From contig GL405246.1 in NCBI GenBank assembly GCA_000146855.1, positions 1,735,438-1,799,437 on the forward strand: a stretch of DNA of 64,000 bases, read 5' to 3'. Below, piece by piece: positions 1 to 10,982 of the stretch. The notes beneath the pieces are model-generated. The model had not been told where the DNA came from, did not search any database, and saw only the letters and a program-made list of their open reading frames with translations. This stretch comes from [Eubacterium] yurii subsp. margaretiae ATCC 43715. GTDB taxonomy: Bacteria; Bacillota; Clostridia; Peptostreptococcales; Filifactoraceae. Made by a program: the position numbers and the translations under genes. Numbering within the stretch: position 1 is the first letter of the stretch; every line of letters begins with the position of its first letter.

Positions 1-35
1 GAGAATTTCTTTGAGAATCTCTTAGTCTTTGTCAT
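1..35 (-). CDS. N-terminus of a second SLH-type surface protein (partial)
   Basis: An ATG at 35..33 on the minus strand reads MTKTKRFSKKF and continues off the left edge. A strong Shine-Dalgarno sequence (AAGGAGGG, complement of 42-49) sits just upstream. The start and leader closely resemble those of the adjacent SLH gene (MTRTRKIS, with the same CTCCTTAATTTAATA leader), so this is probably a tandem paralogue. Only about 11 codons are visible, so the product is inferred from the leader similarity alone. Confidence 0.5.
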   Translation of the reverse strand, partial: MTKTKRFSKKF

Positions 36-123
36 GGTTATCCCTCCTTAATTTAATAATTTATAAATTTGTTTAAATAGCTCCACATCAAAAGATAAAT
101 ATTTATTTGTTTACTCGTCAATT

Positions 124-2244
124 CTAAGGAGCTATTTTTTCCACAAACACCGGTTTACTTGTCACTCCATATCCATCAGCATCCATAATGACACAGTAAT
201 ATGAATAAGTCTCATTTTCTATACGAACTTTTAGTGTATTTGTTGTATTTCCTTCTGCCGTACTTTTTATATTGTCCGGGCTTCCAGATTTTAAGTAGTA
301 CCATTGATAACTATATGGTTTTACTCCACCTTCTACTTGGACTTCCAATGTCACAAATTCTCCTACATTACCTTTTACATCAGTAGGTTCCTTAGTGATT
401 TGAGGAACATCTACTTCAACTTTTGCTTCATTACTTGTCTCCTTATCACCCCTTGCATCTGTGACTACACATCTGTAAAATTTGATGTCATCTTCTACAG
501 TCGGCTTTAGTACATCTGTTGTATTGCCTTCTGCCGTACTGTTTTTAAAATCCGCTTCTCCATCTTTTCTCTCTTCCCATTGATAGTTGTATGGTTTTTT
601 GCCTGCCAATGCTATGACAAACAATTCCACTTTTTCTCCTCGTCTTCCTTTTATATCTTTAGGATCCTTGGCTATTACAAGTGGAACTGTATCCGGATCT
701 AATATCACACTTGCCGGATTACTTGTCACTTCATTGCCGTCAGCATCTTTAATTACACATCTGTATTCCATAGAGACAGTTATTACATTTGGCTTTAATA
801 TATTTGTTGTATTGCCTATTGCTGTACTGTTTACATAAGCCGGATCTCCTACTCTTCTTTCTTCCCATTGGTAACTGTATGGTGGTTTGCCGCCCTCCAC
901 TTGGACTTCCAATGGAGCTGTAGTACTTAAAGCCCCTTTTACACTTTCAGGTTGTTTGGTGATTTTAAGTGAAATTACACCGGTATCTTTTTTTACTAAG
1001 GCTTCATTACTTGTCACCTTATCACCATTTGCATCTGTAATCACACATCTGTAAAAATAGCTTAAAGCCTCTATTTGTGGAGTTAATACATCCGTCGTAT
1101 TTCCTGCTGCAGTACTCTTTGTAAAACTTAATTCTCTACGACCTCTACGTTCCCATTGATAACTGTACGGTTTTTTGCCCCCCTCTACCTTGACTTCCAG
1201 TGTAACTATATTTCCTTCTTTTCCTTTTATACTTAGAGGATGTTTAGTGATTTTAAGCGAAGATGCAATTACTTCTTTTTCCACTCTCGCATCAGCACTT
1301 ATCACCTTGGCACCATTTGCATCCTTAATCACGCAACGATAATCATAGGCGTCATTTTTTACATTAGGCGACAATACATTTGTATCGCTTCCTCTTGCAC
1401 TGCTTTTTGTATAATTTCTACCGCCGACTTTTCTTTCTTCCCATTGATAGTTATATGGTGTCTTTCCTCCCTCAACCTTGACATCCAATATAAATGTTAC
1501 GCCTACCGCACCTTTTACACCTGTAGGTTGTTTGGTAATTTTAAGCGAATTTGTAGTAGCCGGTGGAGGAGTAGCACCACCACCCGGTGTTTTACCTTTT
1601 TCCGGTGTTTTTCCATCGCCTAAACTAAATCCTATTCTGCGTTTTACATCCATCATCCTAACAAGTATGGCAGCTACTTCACTTCTCTTGATATTACTTC
1701 CTGGTGAGCAATTTTTCTTATCGTCTATTCCTGTGACTATACCTGCTCTATATAGCTTGTATATTGCCTGTGCATTTGGATGTGTCATAGGAACATCAGG
1801 TATTGAGCCGTCTGATACTTCGTTTTTCTTTGACTCTTCATCTGTAAGTATCTGTGCAAAGATTTGCATATAGCCTGCTCTTGTTATGTTTTTGTTCCAA
1901 GCTAAATCATCTGTTATAAGGCTTTTTTGCTTTGCATAGTCCACATATACCTTGTACCAAGGTTTTGATGAACTAAATTTCACCTTACCTTCATTTTTTA
2001 GTTGGTGCATTGCTGCTGCAAGTTTTACAGCTTCTTCTGCCGTCATATTGTCATCAGGAGCATATATATTTGGTTTCTTACCGTTGATAAGACCTGCTTC
2101 ATAAGCTGACTTTACATCATCATGGTACCAAGACTTTTCCGGAACATCGGTAAAAGGAAGCTTGGTTGCATAGACATCCATAGTGATGATACTCATAAGA
2201 AGTATGAATATCGTCAACAATGAAATTTTTCTTGTTCGTGTCAT
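124..2244 (-). CDS. S-layer homology protein with five Ig-like repeats
   Basis: A 706-residue exported protein. Residues 1-27 are a signal peptide (MTRTRK, hydrophobic core, VYA cleavage region). Three SLH-type modules follow at about 29-80, 90-135 and 148-200; SLH domains bind pyruvylated secondary cell-wall polymers and anchor proteins in the S-layer. A Gly/Pro/Thr-rich linker (about 208-232) leads to five tandem repeats of about 95 residues, each starting near SLKITKQP and containing PYSYQWEER and YRCVI motifs. The paired Trp and Cys pattern is that of bacterial Ig-like domains, suggesting a stalk or adhesin. RBS AGGAGGA lies just upstream. The repeats are also strongly similar at DNA level, so copy number may vary by recombination. 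Ligand unknown. Confidence 0.85.
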   Translation of the reverse strand: MTRTRKISLLTIFILLMSIITMDVYATKLPFTDVPEKSWYHDDVKSAYEAGLINGKKPNIYAPDDNMTAEEAVKLAAAMHQLKNEGKVKFSSSKPWYKVYVDYAKQKSLITDDLAWNKNITRAGYMQIFAQILTDEESKKNEVSDGSIPDVPMTHPNAQAIYKLYRAGIVTGIDDKKNCSPGSNIKRSEVAAILVRMMDVKRRIGFSLGDGKTPEKGKTPGGGATPPPATTNSLKITKQPTGVKGAVGVTFILDVKVEGGKTPYNYQWEERKVGGRNYTKSSARGSDTNVLSPNVKNDAYDYRCVIKDANGAKVISADARVEKEVIASSLKITKHPLSIKGKEGNIVTLEVKVEGGKKPYSYQWERRGRRELSFTKSTAAGNTTDVLTPQIEALSYFYRCVITDANGDKVTSNEALVKKDTGVISLKITKQPESVKGALSTTAPLEVQVEGGKPPYSYQWEERRVGDPAYVNSTAIGNTTNILKPNVITVSMEYRCVIKDADGNEVTSNPASVILDPDTVPLVIAKDPKDIKGRRGEKVELFVIALAGKKPYNYQWEERKDGEADFKNSTAEGNTTDVLKPTVEDDIKFYRCVVTDARGDKETSNEAKVEVDVPQITKEPTDVKGNVGEFVTLEVQVEGGVKPYSYQWYYLKSGSPDNIKSTAEGNTTNTLKVRIENETYSYYCVIMDADGYGVTSKPVFVEKIAP

Positions 2245-2473
2245 TGTTGTTAGTCCTCCTTAATTTAATAAACTAGTTTGTAAAAAAGACTGAAAATCAG
2301 TAAATTAAATAAATAAATTCATTTTCCCTAAATACCTCCCTTAAAAAATATTGTTTAAAAACGATGTATATCTTATCTTTTGATTAGAAATCTATAGTTA
2401 TCTTAAAAAATATGTACTCTTATAATTAATAACTCCAAAAACTAATATCTATAACTTAAGTGATAATTGATGT

Positions 2474-2600
2474 AATACTAAAATTTAATAGAATAATGGA
2501 TTATTTTATAAAAATTGATGCACTACAAGTCTATTAAAAAAAGACGTGCTAAAAAGTATCACTAGGATAGAATCCATAGTTTAAATATAGTTTAGTATAA
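2474..2600 (+). repeat. MITE-like repeat family A, copy 1
   Basis: This 125-base element differs at only about six positions from 57676-57800. Its ends are imperfect inverted repeats: the left reads ATACTAAAATTTAATAGA and the right, complemented, TATACTAAACTATATTTA. Interior markers include GATGCACTACAAGTC and GACGTGCTAAAAAGTATC. There is no ORF. Looser copies lie at 15670, 41645 and 44860. Confidence 0.75.
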
Positions 2601-2809
2601 ATATGAATTTTTATAAAAATATAATATCAAATTTTAAGTAAAATTTCCCCCATAAAAAGTACAGGTTTTTGCTTTGTAATATGAATGTAATAATTCTATT
2701 AATATCATCTATATTGTTTAAATTTCAATGATTTTTAGCTAGTTAACTTCTGATATTAAAAAAGTTTAAAAATCTTGATATATTTTCCTAGATTAAATAG
2801 TTAACAATA

Positions 2810-2928
2810 TAATACTAATCACCATTTATAATGTCACATATTTGAACTTATCGAAATATATTTTTTTGTAGTTTTGGACAACTAATCTTTAATATATTTT
2901 AGGACTATTTAATTGGTTTTTAGTATAA
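2810..2928 (+). repeat. MITE-like repeat family B, copy 1
   Basis: An element of about 119 bases beginning AATACTAATCACCATTTATA and ending GGTTTTTAGTATAA, clearly homologous to 27364-27480 along its whole length (shared interior blocks include TTTAATATATTTTAGGAC). The outer TACTAA / TTAGTATA ends are inverted, as in family A. No coding capacity. Confidence 0.7.
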
Positions 2929-3073
2929 GTTTGAAATTTATAAGTAAATAAAGCTGAATTAAAAATTTTTAGTACAATATTGATACTAGACAATAAGAGA
3001 AAAAATACAACTTTTAAAAGCCAGTAATATAAATTAACACTAATCTTTAATTCTATTAAATTTTATATAGACA

Positions 3074-3109
3074 TAAAAAAACATCGAGAACTTAATATTC
3101 CCGATGTTT
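3074..3109 (-). terminator. Rho-independent terminator of rpoBC
   Basis: On the minus strand AAACATCG (3109-3102) pairs with CGATGTTT (3086-3079) and is followed by a run of Ts. It lies 7 bases past the rpoC stop codon. Confidence 0.8.
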
Positions 3110-3115
3110 CTTATC

Positions 3116-6100
3116 TTAGAAGTCCATATCTGTATCTTCTATTTCAATAGGATCTTCCATCTGATCGTACTCTTCAAAGTTATAATTCATATAGCTTTCT
3201 TCAAGCAAGGCATTTTGTATTGCCTGTTGCTGTCTTTGTTTCTTTCTTCGAAGCACCGAACCTGCCGGTATAAGCTTACCTATAATTACATTTTCTTTGA
3301 GTCCTCTCAAATAGTCTTTGCTACCTTTGATAGCTGCATCAGTAAGCACCTTTGTAGTTTCTTGGAAAGATGCCGCTGACAAGAATGAGTCAGTAGAAAG
3401 TGCCGCCTTTGTAATACCTTGAAGCATTCTTGTATACTGAGCTTCTTCCTTACCTTCAAGTCTCATCTGTTCATTTATTCTTTCAATTTCCCTTATATCT
3501 ATCACGCCACCAGGAAGTAATTCAGTATCTCCCGGTTCTTCTACCTTGGCTTTTTGCATCATTTGGCGAACAATTATTTCGATGTGCTTGTCGTTTATGT
3601 CAACCCCTTGAAGTCTGTAAACTCTTTGCACTTCTTTGACTATATAGTTTTGTACACCTTGTATTCCGTTTACTCTGAGTATATCGTGCGGATTGATTGA
3701 GCCCTGTGTCAACGGATATCCGGCTTCTACTCTTTGACCGTCTTTGAACTTGAGTATTGAGCCGTACGGTATGATGTATCTATATTCATAGCCATTATCG
3801 TCGATTACTACTGCTTCTTTCTTTCTTCCGACTTCTTCAAGCGTTACTACACCTGCAACTTCAGTTATTACTGCGAGCCCTTTTGGCTTTCTAGCCTCGA
3901 AGAGCTCCTCAACTCTCGGAAGACCTTGGGTGATGTCTCCACCGGCAACCCCACCTGTATGGAAGGTTCTCATTGTAAGCTGAGTTCCAGGTTCACCAAT
4001 TGATTGAGCTGCTATTATACCTACAGATTCACCTATTGGAGCTTTATTGCCTGTAGCAAGGTTTCTACCGTAGCATTTTGCACATATACCTTGTTTTGAC
4101 TTGCAATCCATCGGAGTTCTTATCCAGACTTTTTCTATTCCAAGTTGTACTATTTTTTCAGCCAAAGGCTCTACTATCATCTCTCCGGCTTGTACCACTA
4201 TGCTGTCATCTTCTGGATTTATCACATCCAATAGAGCATATCTGCCCACTATTCTGTCATAAAGTTTTTCGATTTCTTCACTACCATCCACAAATGCTGC
4301 TACTTCTATACCGTCAGTAGTTCCGCAATCTTCTTCATTTATTATTACATCTTGTGATACGTCAACCAATCTTCTTGTCAAATATCCTGAGTCGGCTGTT
4401 CTAAGTGCTGTATCGGCAAGACCTTTTCTGGCACCATGTGATGATGTAAAGTATTCCAATACCGAAAGACCTTCTCTAAAATTCGATTTAACAGGTATTT
4501 CGACAGTCTTACCTGATGCGTTCGCCATCAGACCTCTCATACCGGCAAGCTGTTTAATTTGGTTCTTCGAACCTCTGGCACCGGATTGAGCCATGATGTT
4601 GATATTGTTAAAGCGTCCCAATTTTGCCATCAAGACATTTGTTACATCATCAGTTGTCTTTGCCCAAGCTTCAATTACTTTTTCATATCTTTCTTCGTCA
4701 GACATAAGACCACGTCTGAAAGTTTTTTCATATTTTTCTATGAGTTTTTCAGTATTTTCTATCAATTCGTACTTTTCATCCGGTATTTCCATATCTGCAA
4801 TGGAAACTGAAATAGCAGACTTGGTAGAGTATTTGTAACCCATATTTTTTATATTGTCAAGCATTATAGAAGTAAGCTCATTGCCATGTTTTCTATAGCA
4901 CTTGTCTATTACTACACCTATTTGCTTTTTGTCTAGTACGAAGTCTACTTCCAATGAGTATGGATCAACTGTTCTGTCAACATATCCCAAATCTTGTGGT
5001 ATGCTGTTGTTGAATATGAATCTTCCTACCGTACTTTCAACAAGTTTTCCCTCATCTTGTGGATTTTTCTTAACCTTTACCTTTACTCTTGCATGTAGAC
5101 TCACCTCATTGTTTTCATAGGCTAGTATCATCTCATCATAGTCTTTATATACACTGCCTTCTCCCTTTACCCCTTCTTCATCAAGCGTTAGATAGTAAGT
5201 TCCAAGTATCATATCTTGAGTAGGAGTTGTAATAGGAAGACCGTCTTTTGGAGCAAGTATGTTGTTTGTAGATAACATCAAAGACCTGCACTCGTATTGA
5301 GATTCCACAGAAAGCGGAACGTGAACAGCCATTTGGTCACCGTCAAAATCGGCATTGTAAGCTGTACAAACAAGTGGATGAAGTTTTATCGCCTTTCCGT
5401 CAACCAATACCGGCTCAAAAGCTTGAATTCCTAGCCTGTGAAGAGTCGGGGCACGGTTTAACATTACAGGATGTCCTTTTATAACATCTTCCAATATAGG
5501 CCATACTTCTTTATCCAATTTTTCGACTTTTTTCTTTGCAGCCTTTACGTTATGAGCAAAACCTCTTTTAACTAGTTCATTCATTACAAAAGGCTTGAAA
5601 AGCTCAAGTGCCATCTTCTTAGGCAAACCGCATTGGTTGAATTTAAGAGTAGGCCCTACGACTATAACTGAACGTCCTGAGTAGTCAACTCTCTTTCCAA
5701 GCAAGTTTTGTCTAAATCTACCTTGTTTACCCTTAAGCATATCTGTAAGAGATTTCAACGGTCTGTTACCAGGTCCGGCTACAGGTTTACCCCTTCTTCC
5801 GTTGTCTATAAGTGCATCTACAGACTCTTGCAGCATTCTCTTTTCATTTCTTACGATTATATCAGGAGCACCTAATTCCAAAAGCCTTTGTAATCTGTTG
5901 TTTCTGTTGATTACTCTTCTATATAGGTCATTCAAGTCTGATGTGGCAAATCTTCCCCCATCAAGTTGTACCATTGGTCTTAAATCCGGCGGTATAACCG
6001 GTATTACATCAAGTATCATCCAAGTAGGATTATTGCCTGATTTTCTGAAAGATTCTACTATGTCAAGTCTTCTGACAAGTTTAATCCTCTTTTGACCTGT

Positions 6101-6703
6101 TGAGTCCTTGAACTTTGCCTTGAGTTCTTGTGACAAAGCATCCAAGTCTACTCTTGAAAGCAATACTTTGATAGCTTCTGCACCCATCATTGCATTAAAT
6201 GAGCCATATCCGAAAGTATCTATTGCATCCTTATATTCTTTTTCTGTTAGTATCTGTTTTTCCAAAAGGTTTGTTTCACCTGCATCAAGCACTATATATG
6301 ATGCAAAGTACAATACCTTTTCCAATTCCTTGGGAGATATATCAAGGAGTATACCCATTCTTGATGGAACTCCCTTGAAATACCATATATGCGATACCGG
6401 AGCAGCAAGCTTGATATGTCCCATTCTCTCACGTCTTACTTTTGAGCTGGTTACTTCAACTCCGCATTTATCACATATTACTCCTCTGTGTTTTAGCTTA
6501 TCTTTTCTATATTTTCCACAATTACATTCATAATCTTTTGTCGGTCCAAATATTTTTTCGCAAAAAAGTCCGTCTTTTTCAGGCTTTAATGTTCTATAAT
6601 TAATGGTTTCCGGCTTTTTTACCTCGCCCTTAGACCACTCTAAAATTTTCTCGGGAGACGCAAGTGCAATTTGTATTGACTCAAAGTTATTTAATTCAAA
6701 CAA
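3116..6703 (-). CDS. rpoC: DNA-directed RNA polymerase subunit beta'
   Basis: A 1195-residue beta' subunit of RNA polymerase, the catalytic core with RpoB. The N-terminal zinc site is present (CNCGKY and CDKCGVEV, residues about 60-90), as is the Mg-binding NADFDGDQ motif near residue 451 and the second zinc cluster (CGTTDG and [11 protein letters not shown]). The trigger-loop region [16 protein letters not shown] is intact. Length and layout are typical of Firmicutes, with no large insertion. The start is TTG at 6703..6701, chosen because AAGGAGGG stands just upstream and the family N-terminus [14 protein letters not shown] follows. rpoB ends 21 bases upstream, so the two are co-transcribed. 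A terminator follows directly. Confidence 0.98.
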   Translation of the reverse strand: MFELNNFESIQIALASPEKILEWSKGEVKKPETINYRTLKPEKDGLFCEKIFGPTKDYECNCGKYRKDKLKHRGVICDKCGVEVTSSKVRRERMGHIKLAAPVSHIWYFKGVPSRMGILLDISPKELEKVLYFASYIVLDAGETNLLEKQILTEKEYKDAIDTFGYGSFNAMMGAEAIKVLLSRVDLDALSQELKAKFKDSTGQKRIKLVRRLDIVESFRKSGNNPTWMILDVIPVIPPDLRPMVQLDGGRFATSDLNDLYRRVINRNNRLQRLLELGAPDIIVRNEKRMLQESVDALIDNGRRGKPVAGPGNRPLKSLTDMLKGKQGRFRQNLLGKRVDYSGRSVIVVGPTLKFNQCGLPKKMALELFKPFVMNELVKRGFAHNVKAAKKKVEKLDKEVWPILEDVIKGHPVMLNRAPTLHRLGIQAFEPVLVDGKAIKLHPLVCTAYNADFDGDQMAVHVPLSVESQYECRSLMLSTNNILAPKDGLPITTPTQDMILGTYYLTLDEEGVKGEGSVYKDYDEMILAYENNEVSLHARVKVKVKKNPQDEGKLVESTVGRFIFNNSIPQDLGYVDRTVDPYSLEVDFVLDKKQIGVVIDKCYRKHGNELTSIMLDNIKNMGYKYSTKSAISVSIADMEIPDEKYELIENTEKLIEKYEKTFRRGLMSDEERYEKVIEAWAKTTDDVTNVLMAKLGRFNNINIMAQSGARGSKNQIKQLAGMRGLMANASGKTVEIPVKSNFREGLSVLEYFTSSHGARKGLADTALRTADSGYLTRRLVDVSQDVIINEEDCGTTDGIEVAAFVDGSEEIEKLYDRIVGRYALLDVINPEDDSIVVQAGEMIVEPLAEKIVQLGIEKVWIRTPMDCKSKQGICAKCYGRNLATGNKAPIGESVGIIAAQSIGEPGTQLTMRTFHTGGVAGGDITQGLPRVEELFEARKPKGLAVITEVAGVVTLEEVGRKKEAVVIDDNGYEYRYIIPYGSILKFKDGQRVEAGYPLTQGSINPHDILRVNGIQGVQNYIVKEVQRVYRLQGVDINDKHIEIIVRQMMQKAKVEEPGDTELLPGGVIDIREIERINEQMRLEGKEEAQYTRMLQGITKAALSTDSFLSAASFQETTKVLTDAAIKGSKDYLRGLKENVIIGKLIPAGSVLRRKKQRQQQAIQNALLEESYMNYNFEEYDQMEDPIEIEDTDMDF

Positions 6704-6724
6704 GAAAGTCCCTCCTTAATCGAC

Positions 6725-9700
6725 CTAAAAATCAAAATCTTCATCATCCAATTCAAAGTTTTCTTCATCTATATCGTCATCACTGTCATCATCATCTTCA
6801 AAAGTTTCATTAATCATCTCGTCTTCACCCTCAACATAGACTACTTCTTCACCTATACTTTCCAAATTAGATTCAGTATCTTCATCCACCTTTATCTCTT
6901 CATCAGTTTCAGTAAGCACTTTTACATCAAGAGACAATGACTGAAGTTCCTTAATCAAGACTTTGAATGACTCCGGTATTCCCGGTTCAGGTACATTATC
7001 GCCTTTTACTATAGCTTCGTATGTCTTAACCCTACCTACGACATCATCGGATTTTACTGTCAATATTTCTTGAAGAGTGTGAGCCGCTCCATAAGCTTCC
7101 AATGCCCAAACTTCCATCTCTCCAAATCTTTGACCACCAAACTGTGCCTTACCTCCAAGTGGTTGTTGTGTAACCATTGAGTAAGGTCCAGTCGAACGTG
7201 CATGTATCTTGTCATCAACAAGGTGATGCAGTTTCAACATATACATATATCCGACTGTAACAGGGTTGTCAAAATATTCGCCCGTTCTTCCGTCACGTAA
7301 CATCAGCTTACCGCTCTCCGGATATCCGGCAAGCTTAAGAGCGTTGAATATATCTTCTTCTATCGCTCCGTCAAATACCGGTGTGGCTACATGCCAGCCC
7401 AAGGCTTTTGCTGCAAGACCAAGATGGACTTCAAGCACCTGTCCGATGTTCATTCTCGAGGGAACACCTAGTGGATTAAGCACTATTTCAAGTGGTGTAC
7501 CGTCAGGTAAAAACGGCATATCTTCTTCAGGTAGTACCCTAGAAATAACACCCTTGTTTCCATGACGTCCAGCCATCTTATCTCCGACTTGTATCTTTCT
7601 CTTCTTGGCAATATATACTCTTACCATTCTGTTGACACCAGGAGAAAGCTCGTCGCAATTATCTCTTGTAAACTCTTTTACGTCTACTATTATTCCTGAT
7701 TCACCATGCGGCACTCTAAGTGAAGTATCTTTAACATCTCTAGCCTTTTCCCCAAATATTGCTCTAAGCAATCTTTCTTCAGGTGTAGTATCTGTTTCTC
7801 CCTTTGGAGATACCTTACCTACTAGGATGTCTCCGGATTTTACTTCCGCACCTATCCTAATCACACCGTTTTCGTCCAAGTCCTTGATTGCATCTGCACC
7901 AACGTTTGGTATATCCCTTGTGATTATTTCAGGACCAAGCTTAGTATCCCTTGCTTCTGAATCATATTCTTCTATGTGAATTGATGATAATCTGTCCTCT
8001 TTTACCAATCTTTCATTAATCAAGATGGCATCTTCGTAGTTGTAGCCGTCCCATGTCATAAAAGCTATCAGTGAGTTCCTACCAAGTGCTATCTCTCCAA
8101 GCTCAGTAGCAGGACCGTCAGCTATAACATCTCCTACTTTGAGCACATCGCCCTTATCTACTAGAGGAGTCTGATTTACACAAGTACCGCTGTTTGAACG
8201 TTTGAACTTTAGGAGTCTGTATCTGTCTATCTTTCCATCGGAATCACGCTTAATCAATATTTCGTCAGCAGATACCTTATCTACGACACCGTCATTTTTT
8301 GCTACCACGACAGCACCGGAGTCCTTAGCTGCCCTGTATTCTATAGATGTTCCAATTATAGGTGCTTCTCTTCTTACAAGTGGCACAGCCTGACGTTGCA
8401 TGTTTGAACCCATCAAGGCTCTGTTGGCGTCGTCGTTTTCCAAGAATGGAATCATAGCAGTCGCAACAGAAACAACCTGCATAGGTGATACGTCAACATA
8501 GTCAACCAGGTCTGCATCTACAAGCTCCAACGCACCCTTTTCAACTCTACAAGCAACCTTCTTATTTTTGAACCATCCGTCTTCTCCGATTGGCTCGTTT
8601 GCTTGCACTCTTATATACTTATCTTCTTCGTCCGCAGACAAATAGTCTATTATATCAGTAACTTTCTTATTTTCCTTGTCAACTCTTCTGTATGGAGATT
8701 CAATAAATCCATATTCATTTATCTTCGCATATACTGAAAGCGAGTTGATTAGACCTATATTCGGTCCTTCCGGAGTCTCTATAGGACACATTCTTCCATA
8801 GTGAGTATAGTGAACGTCTCTGACCTCAAAGCCCGCTCTTTCTCTTGAAAGTCCTCCCGGACCAAGAGCCGAAAGTCTTCTCTTATTAGTAAGTTCTGAA
8901 AGTGGATTTGTCTGATCCATGAATTGAGACAACTGAGAAGAACCGAAGAACTCTCTGATTGCAGATGTCACAGGTCTTATATTTATAAGATTGTTTGGTG
9001 TCATTTCAAGCACATCTTGAGTAGTCATTCTTTCTCTGATTACTCTTTCCATCCTTGCCATACCAATTCTGAACTGATTTTGCAATAACTCGCCTACAGT
9101 TCTTATCCTTCTGTTTCCAAGGTGGTCAATATCATCGACACTACCTACACCATGAAGAAGGTTGAATTGATAACTTATAGAAGCAATTATATCTTCAAGA
9201 GTTATATGTTTTGGATAAAGTTCATTTCTTCTCAACTTAAGTTGTTTTCTTATCTCTTCTTCTGTTTCACAGCTGTCTAATATTTCTCTTAACACACTGT
9301 ATTTTACTTTATCATTAAATTTTAAATCACTTATATCAAAATCTATATGAGCCTTTATATCTACAAAGGTGTTTCCTATTACCTTTACAACCTTACCTTC
9401 ATTAATACCTTCTCTTATCTCAATAAATACATGGCTAAGACCTGTATTGTCAACTGTTATGGCATCTTGTTCAGTAAGTCTGTGGCCTTTTTCAAATAAA
9501 ACTTCTCCTGTTAACTGGTCTACCACGTCTTCAGCAAGGTGTTTTCCTGTAATTCTATTTGATAAAGCCAATTTTTTATTGTATTTATACCTTCCCACCT
9601 TGGCAAGATCATATCTCTTATGCTCAAAAAACATCATATTGATTAATTGAGTCGCACTTTCTATCGTAGGTGGTTCACCCGGTCTTAATTTTCTATATAT

Positions 9701-10426
9701 GTCTATCAACGCTTCATCTTTATTCTTCGTAGCGTCTTTTTGCAATGTAGGAAGTAAAAGTTCTTCTTCCATCAAAAGATCTTTTATCTCTTCATCACTG
9801 CTGTATCCAAGCGCTCTTAATAAAACGGTGATAGGTTGCTTCCTATTCCTATCTATTCTGACACTTACTATATCACTTGAGTCAGTCTCATATTCAAGCC
9901 ATGCTCCTCTGTTAGGTATGACAGTTGATGATATAAGTCTGTTACCTGTCTTATCCATCTCTTGAGCATAGTACACTCCAGGAGAACGTACTATTTGGCT
10001 GACGATTACTCTTTCTGCACCGTTTATTATGAATGTTCCGCTGTCAGTCATCAGAGGAAAATCGCCCAAAAATACCGGTTCAGCATTTTCGTTTTTTACA
10101 ATTTCCGTTCCGTCCTCGTCCTTGACAGTGAGTCTTACCCTTATCTTTATCGGAGTGGCATAAGTAACGTCTCTCTCTTTTGATTCTTCAATTGTATATT
10201 TAGGAATGTCTTCGATGATATAATCGAGAAACTCCAATTTGACGCTACCTGAATAGTTTTCTATGGGGAATATCTCTTCGAATACTTCCCTGAGTCCCTC
10301 TTGTATAAACCACTTGTAAGAATCAACCTGAAGTTCTATAAGATTTGGAAGCTGCGCAACAGACGGTATTTTAGAAAAACTCATCCTTGTTCTTCTTCCA
10401 ATTTTTACGGGATGTGGATGTTGCAT
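6725..10426 (-). CDS. rpoB: DNA-directed RNA polymerase subunit beta
   Basis: A 1233-residue beta subunit. The rifamycin pocket segment [18 protein letters not shown] is intact and is followed by [13 protein letters not shown]. At the residue equivalent to E. coli His526 this protein has Asn514 (codon AAT, 8887..8885); positions equivalent to 513, 516 and 531 are the sensitive-type Gln, Asp and Ser. The C-terminus is an acidic tail of Asp/Glu repeats (about 1170-1233). The ATG is preceded by AGAGGTGA. A sigma-A promoter lies about 120 bases upstream. rplJ/rplL, normally just upstream in Firmicutes, are absent; the upstream neighbour is a divergent secreted-protein gene. Confidence 0.98.
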   Translation of the reverse strand: MQHPHPVKIGRRTRMSFSKIPSVAQLPNLIELQVDSYKWFIQEGLREVFEEIFPIENYSGSVKLEFLDYIIEDIPKYTIEESKERDVTYATPIKIRVRLTVKDEDGTEIVKNENAEPVFLGDFPLMTDSGTFIINGAERVIVSQIVRSPGVYYAQEMDKTGNRLISSTVIPNRGAWLEYETDSSDIVSVRIDRNRKQPITVLLRALGYSSDEEIKDLLMEEELLLPTLQKDATKNKDEALIDIYRKLRPGEPPTIESATQLINMMFFEHKRYDLAKVGRYKYNKKLALSNRITGKHLAEDVVDQLTGEVLFEKGHRLTEQDAITVDNTGLSHVFIEIREGINEGKVVKVIGNTFVDIKAHIDFDISDLKFNDKVKYSVLREILDSCETEEEIRKQLKLRRNELYPKHITLEDIIASISYQFNLLHGVGSVDDIDHLGNRRIRTVGELLQNQFRIGMARMERVIRERMTTQDVLEMTPNNLINIRPVTSAIREFFGSSQLSQFMDQTNPLSELTNKRRLSALGPGGLSRERAGFEVRDVHYTHYGRMCPIETPEGPNIGLINSLSVYAKINEYGFIESPYRRVDKENKKVTDIIDYLSADEEDKYIRVQANEPIGEDGWFKNKKVACRVEKGALELVDADLVDYVDVSPMQVVSVATAMIPFLENDDANRALMGSNMQRQAVPLVRREAPIIGTSIEYRAAKDSGAVVVAKNDGVVDKVSADEILIKRDSDGKIDRYRLLKFKRSNSGTCVNQTPLVDKGDVLKVGDVIADGPATELGEIALGRNSLIAFMTWDGYNYEDAILINERLVKEDRLSSIHIEEYDSEARDTKLGPEIITRDIPNVGADAIKDLDENGVIRIGAEVKSGDILVGKVSPKGETDTTPEERLLRAIFGEKARDVKDTSLRVPHGESGIIVDVKEFTRDNCDELSPGVNRMVRVYIAKKRKIQVGDKMAGRHGNKGVISRVLPEEDMPFLPDGTPLEIVLNPLGVPSRMNIGQVLEVHLGLAAKALGWHVATPVFDGAIEEDIFNALKLAGYPESGKLMLRDGRTGEYFDNPVTVGYMYMLKLHHLVDDKIHARSTGPYSMVTQQPLGGKAQFGGQRFGEMEVWALEAYGAAHTLQEILTVKSDDVVGRVKTYEAIVKGDNVPEPGIPESFKVLIKELQSLSLDVKVLTETDEEIKVDEDTESNLESIGEEVVYVEGEDEMINETFEDDDDSDDDIDEENFELDDEDFDF

Positions 10427-10548
10427 TAAGGATTCACCTCTTTAAGTTTATGAAATGATTTTATGAAAAACAACGAAAAAAACATAAAAATATATATATT
10501 ATTATATATTTTACAGGACAACAGTCCCTATAGTTTTATATCCGAAAT

Positions 10549-10577
10549 ATTGTACACCAATTAGCTTTAAAAGTCAA
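10549..10577 (-). promoter_or_regulatory. Sigma-A promoter of rpoBC
   Basis: Minus strand: -35 TTGACT (10577-10572), a 17-base spacer and -10 TACAAT (10554-10549). Transcription would begin near 10542, giving a 5' leader of about 115 bases with a small AGGGAC-TGTT-GTCCT hairpin near 10513-10530. The near-consensus match and exact spacing make this the likely rpoBC promoter. Confidence 0.75.
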
Positions 10578-10833
10578 GCTTTTATTTTATTTTTAGCCAT
10601 ATTTTTTTGATTTTTTTTCGAGAAATTTTTTATTTTTATTTTTAATTTATTTTGAAAATTTCTTTATACTTAATTCCAAATCATCAAAATAGGAAAAATT
10701 TATCCAAAAAAATTAATCCACCACTTTATTATTCATACATTAGAAAACTAATTTTATTAAATTTCTCTAACTTCCTTTAAATCAATTTTGTTTTCTTAAC
10801 AAAATTTTAATATTTTTTTAATGGAATTTGTAG

Positions 10834-10912
10834 TATAATAGGTATCAAGTTTATGAAAATAATGCAACCCTACTTGATTAGGCTTAGAAGTCAAAGCTAC
10901 CTAATCTCATAA
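10834..10912 (+). promoter_or_regulatory. -10 box and structured leader of the secreted-protein gene
   Basis: A TATAAT at 10834-10839 (weak -35) would start transcription near 10846. The leader contains three perfect pairings: ATCAAGT (10844-10850) with ACTTGAT (10872-10878); GATTAGG (10876-10882) with CCTAATC (10900-10906); and TTATGA (10851-10856) with TCATAA (10907-10912). The first two share bases 10876-10878, so they exclude one another, as in a switch. It matches no riboswitch class I recognise. Confidence 0.35.
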
Positions 10913-10982
10913 CCTGTAATTTATAAATACTAAGCTATTTAAAATATATGGCAAGTAAACTAGAATTTGGAAAGGAAGTATA

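Larger units (their letters stand above)
2245..3073. other. Intergenic region with two MITE-like repeats
   Basis: About 830 bases between the rpoC terminator and the SLH gene hold no convincing ORF. They contain one copy each of repeat families A (2474-2600) and B (2810-2928), annotated separately, plus AT-rich sequence that must include the SLH promoter. The remainder has no recognisable element. Confidence 0.6.

Noticed and set aside
1240..1873. Plus-strand open frames inside the SLH gene
   Set aside because: Antisense shadows produced by the repetitive coding sequence; no ribosome sites.
7266..10183. Plus-strand open frames of 70-124 codons within rpoB and rpoC
   Set aside because: They lie antisense to strongly conserved genes, lack ribosome sites and show no protein family pattern.
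10862..10915. Leader sequence GCAACCC...CAAAGCTACC considered as a type I c-di-GMP riboswitch
   Set aside because: The GCAAACC, GNRA tetraloop and GGGACGCAAAGCC core elements are not present in the right order; only short fragments are similar.
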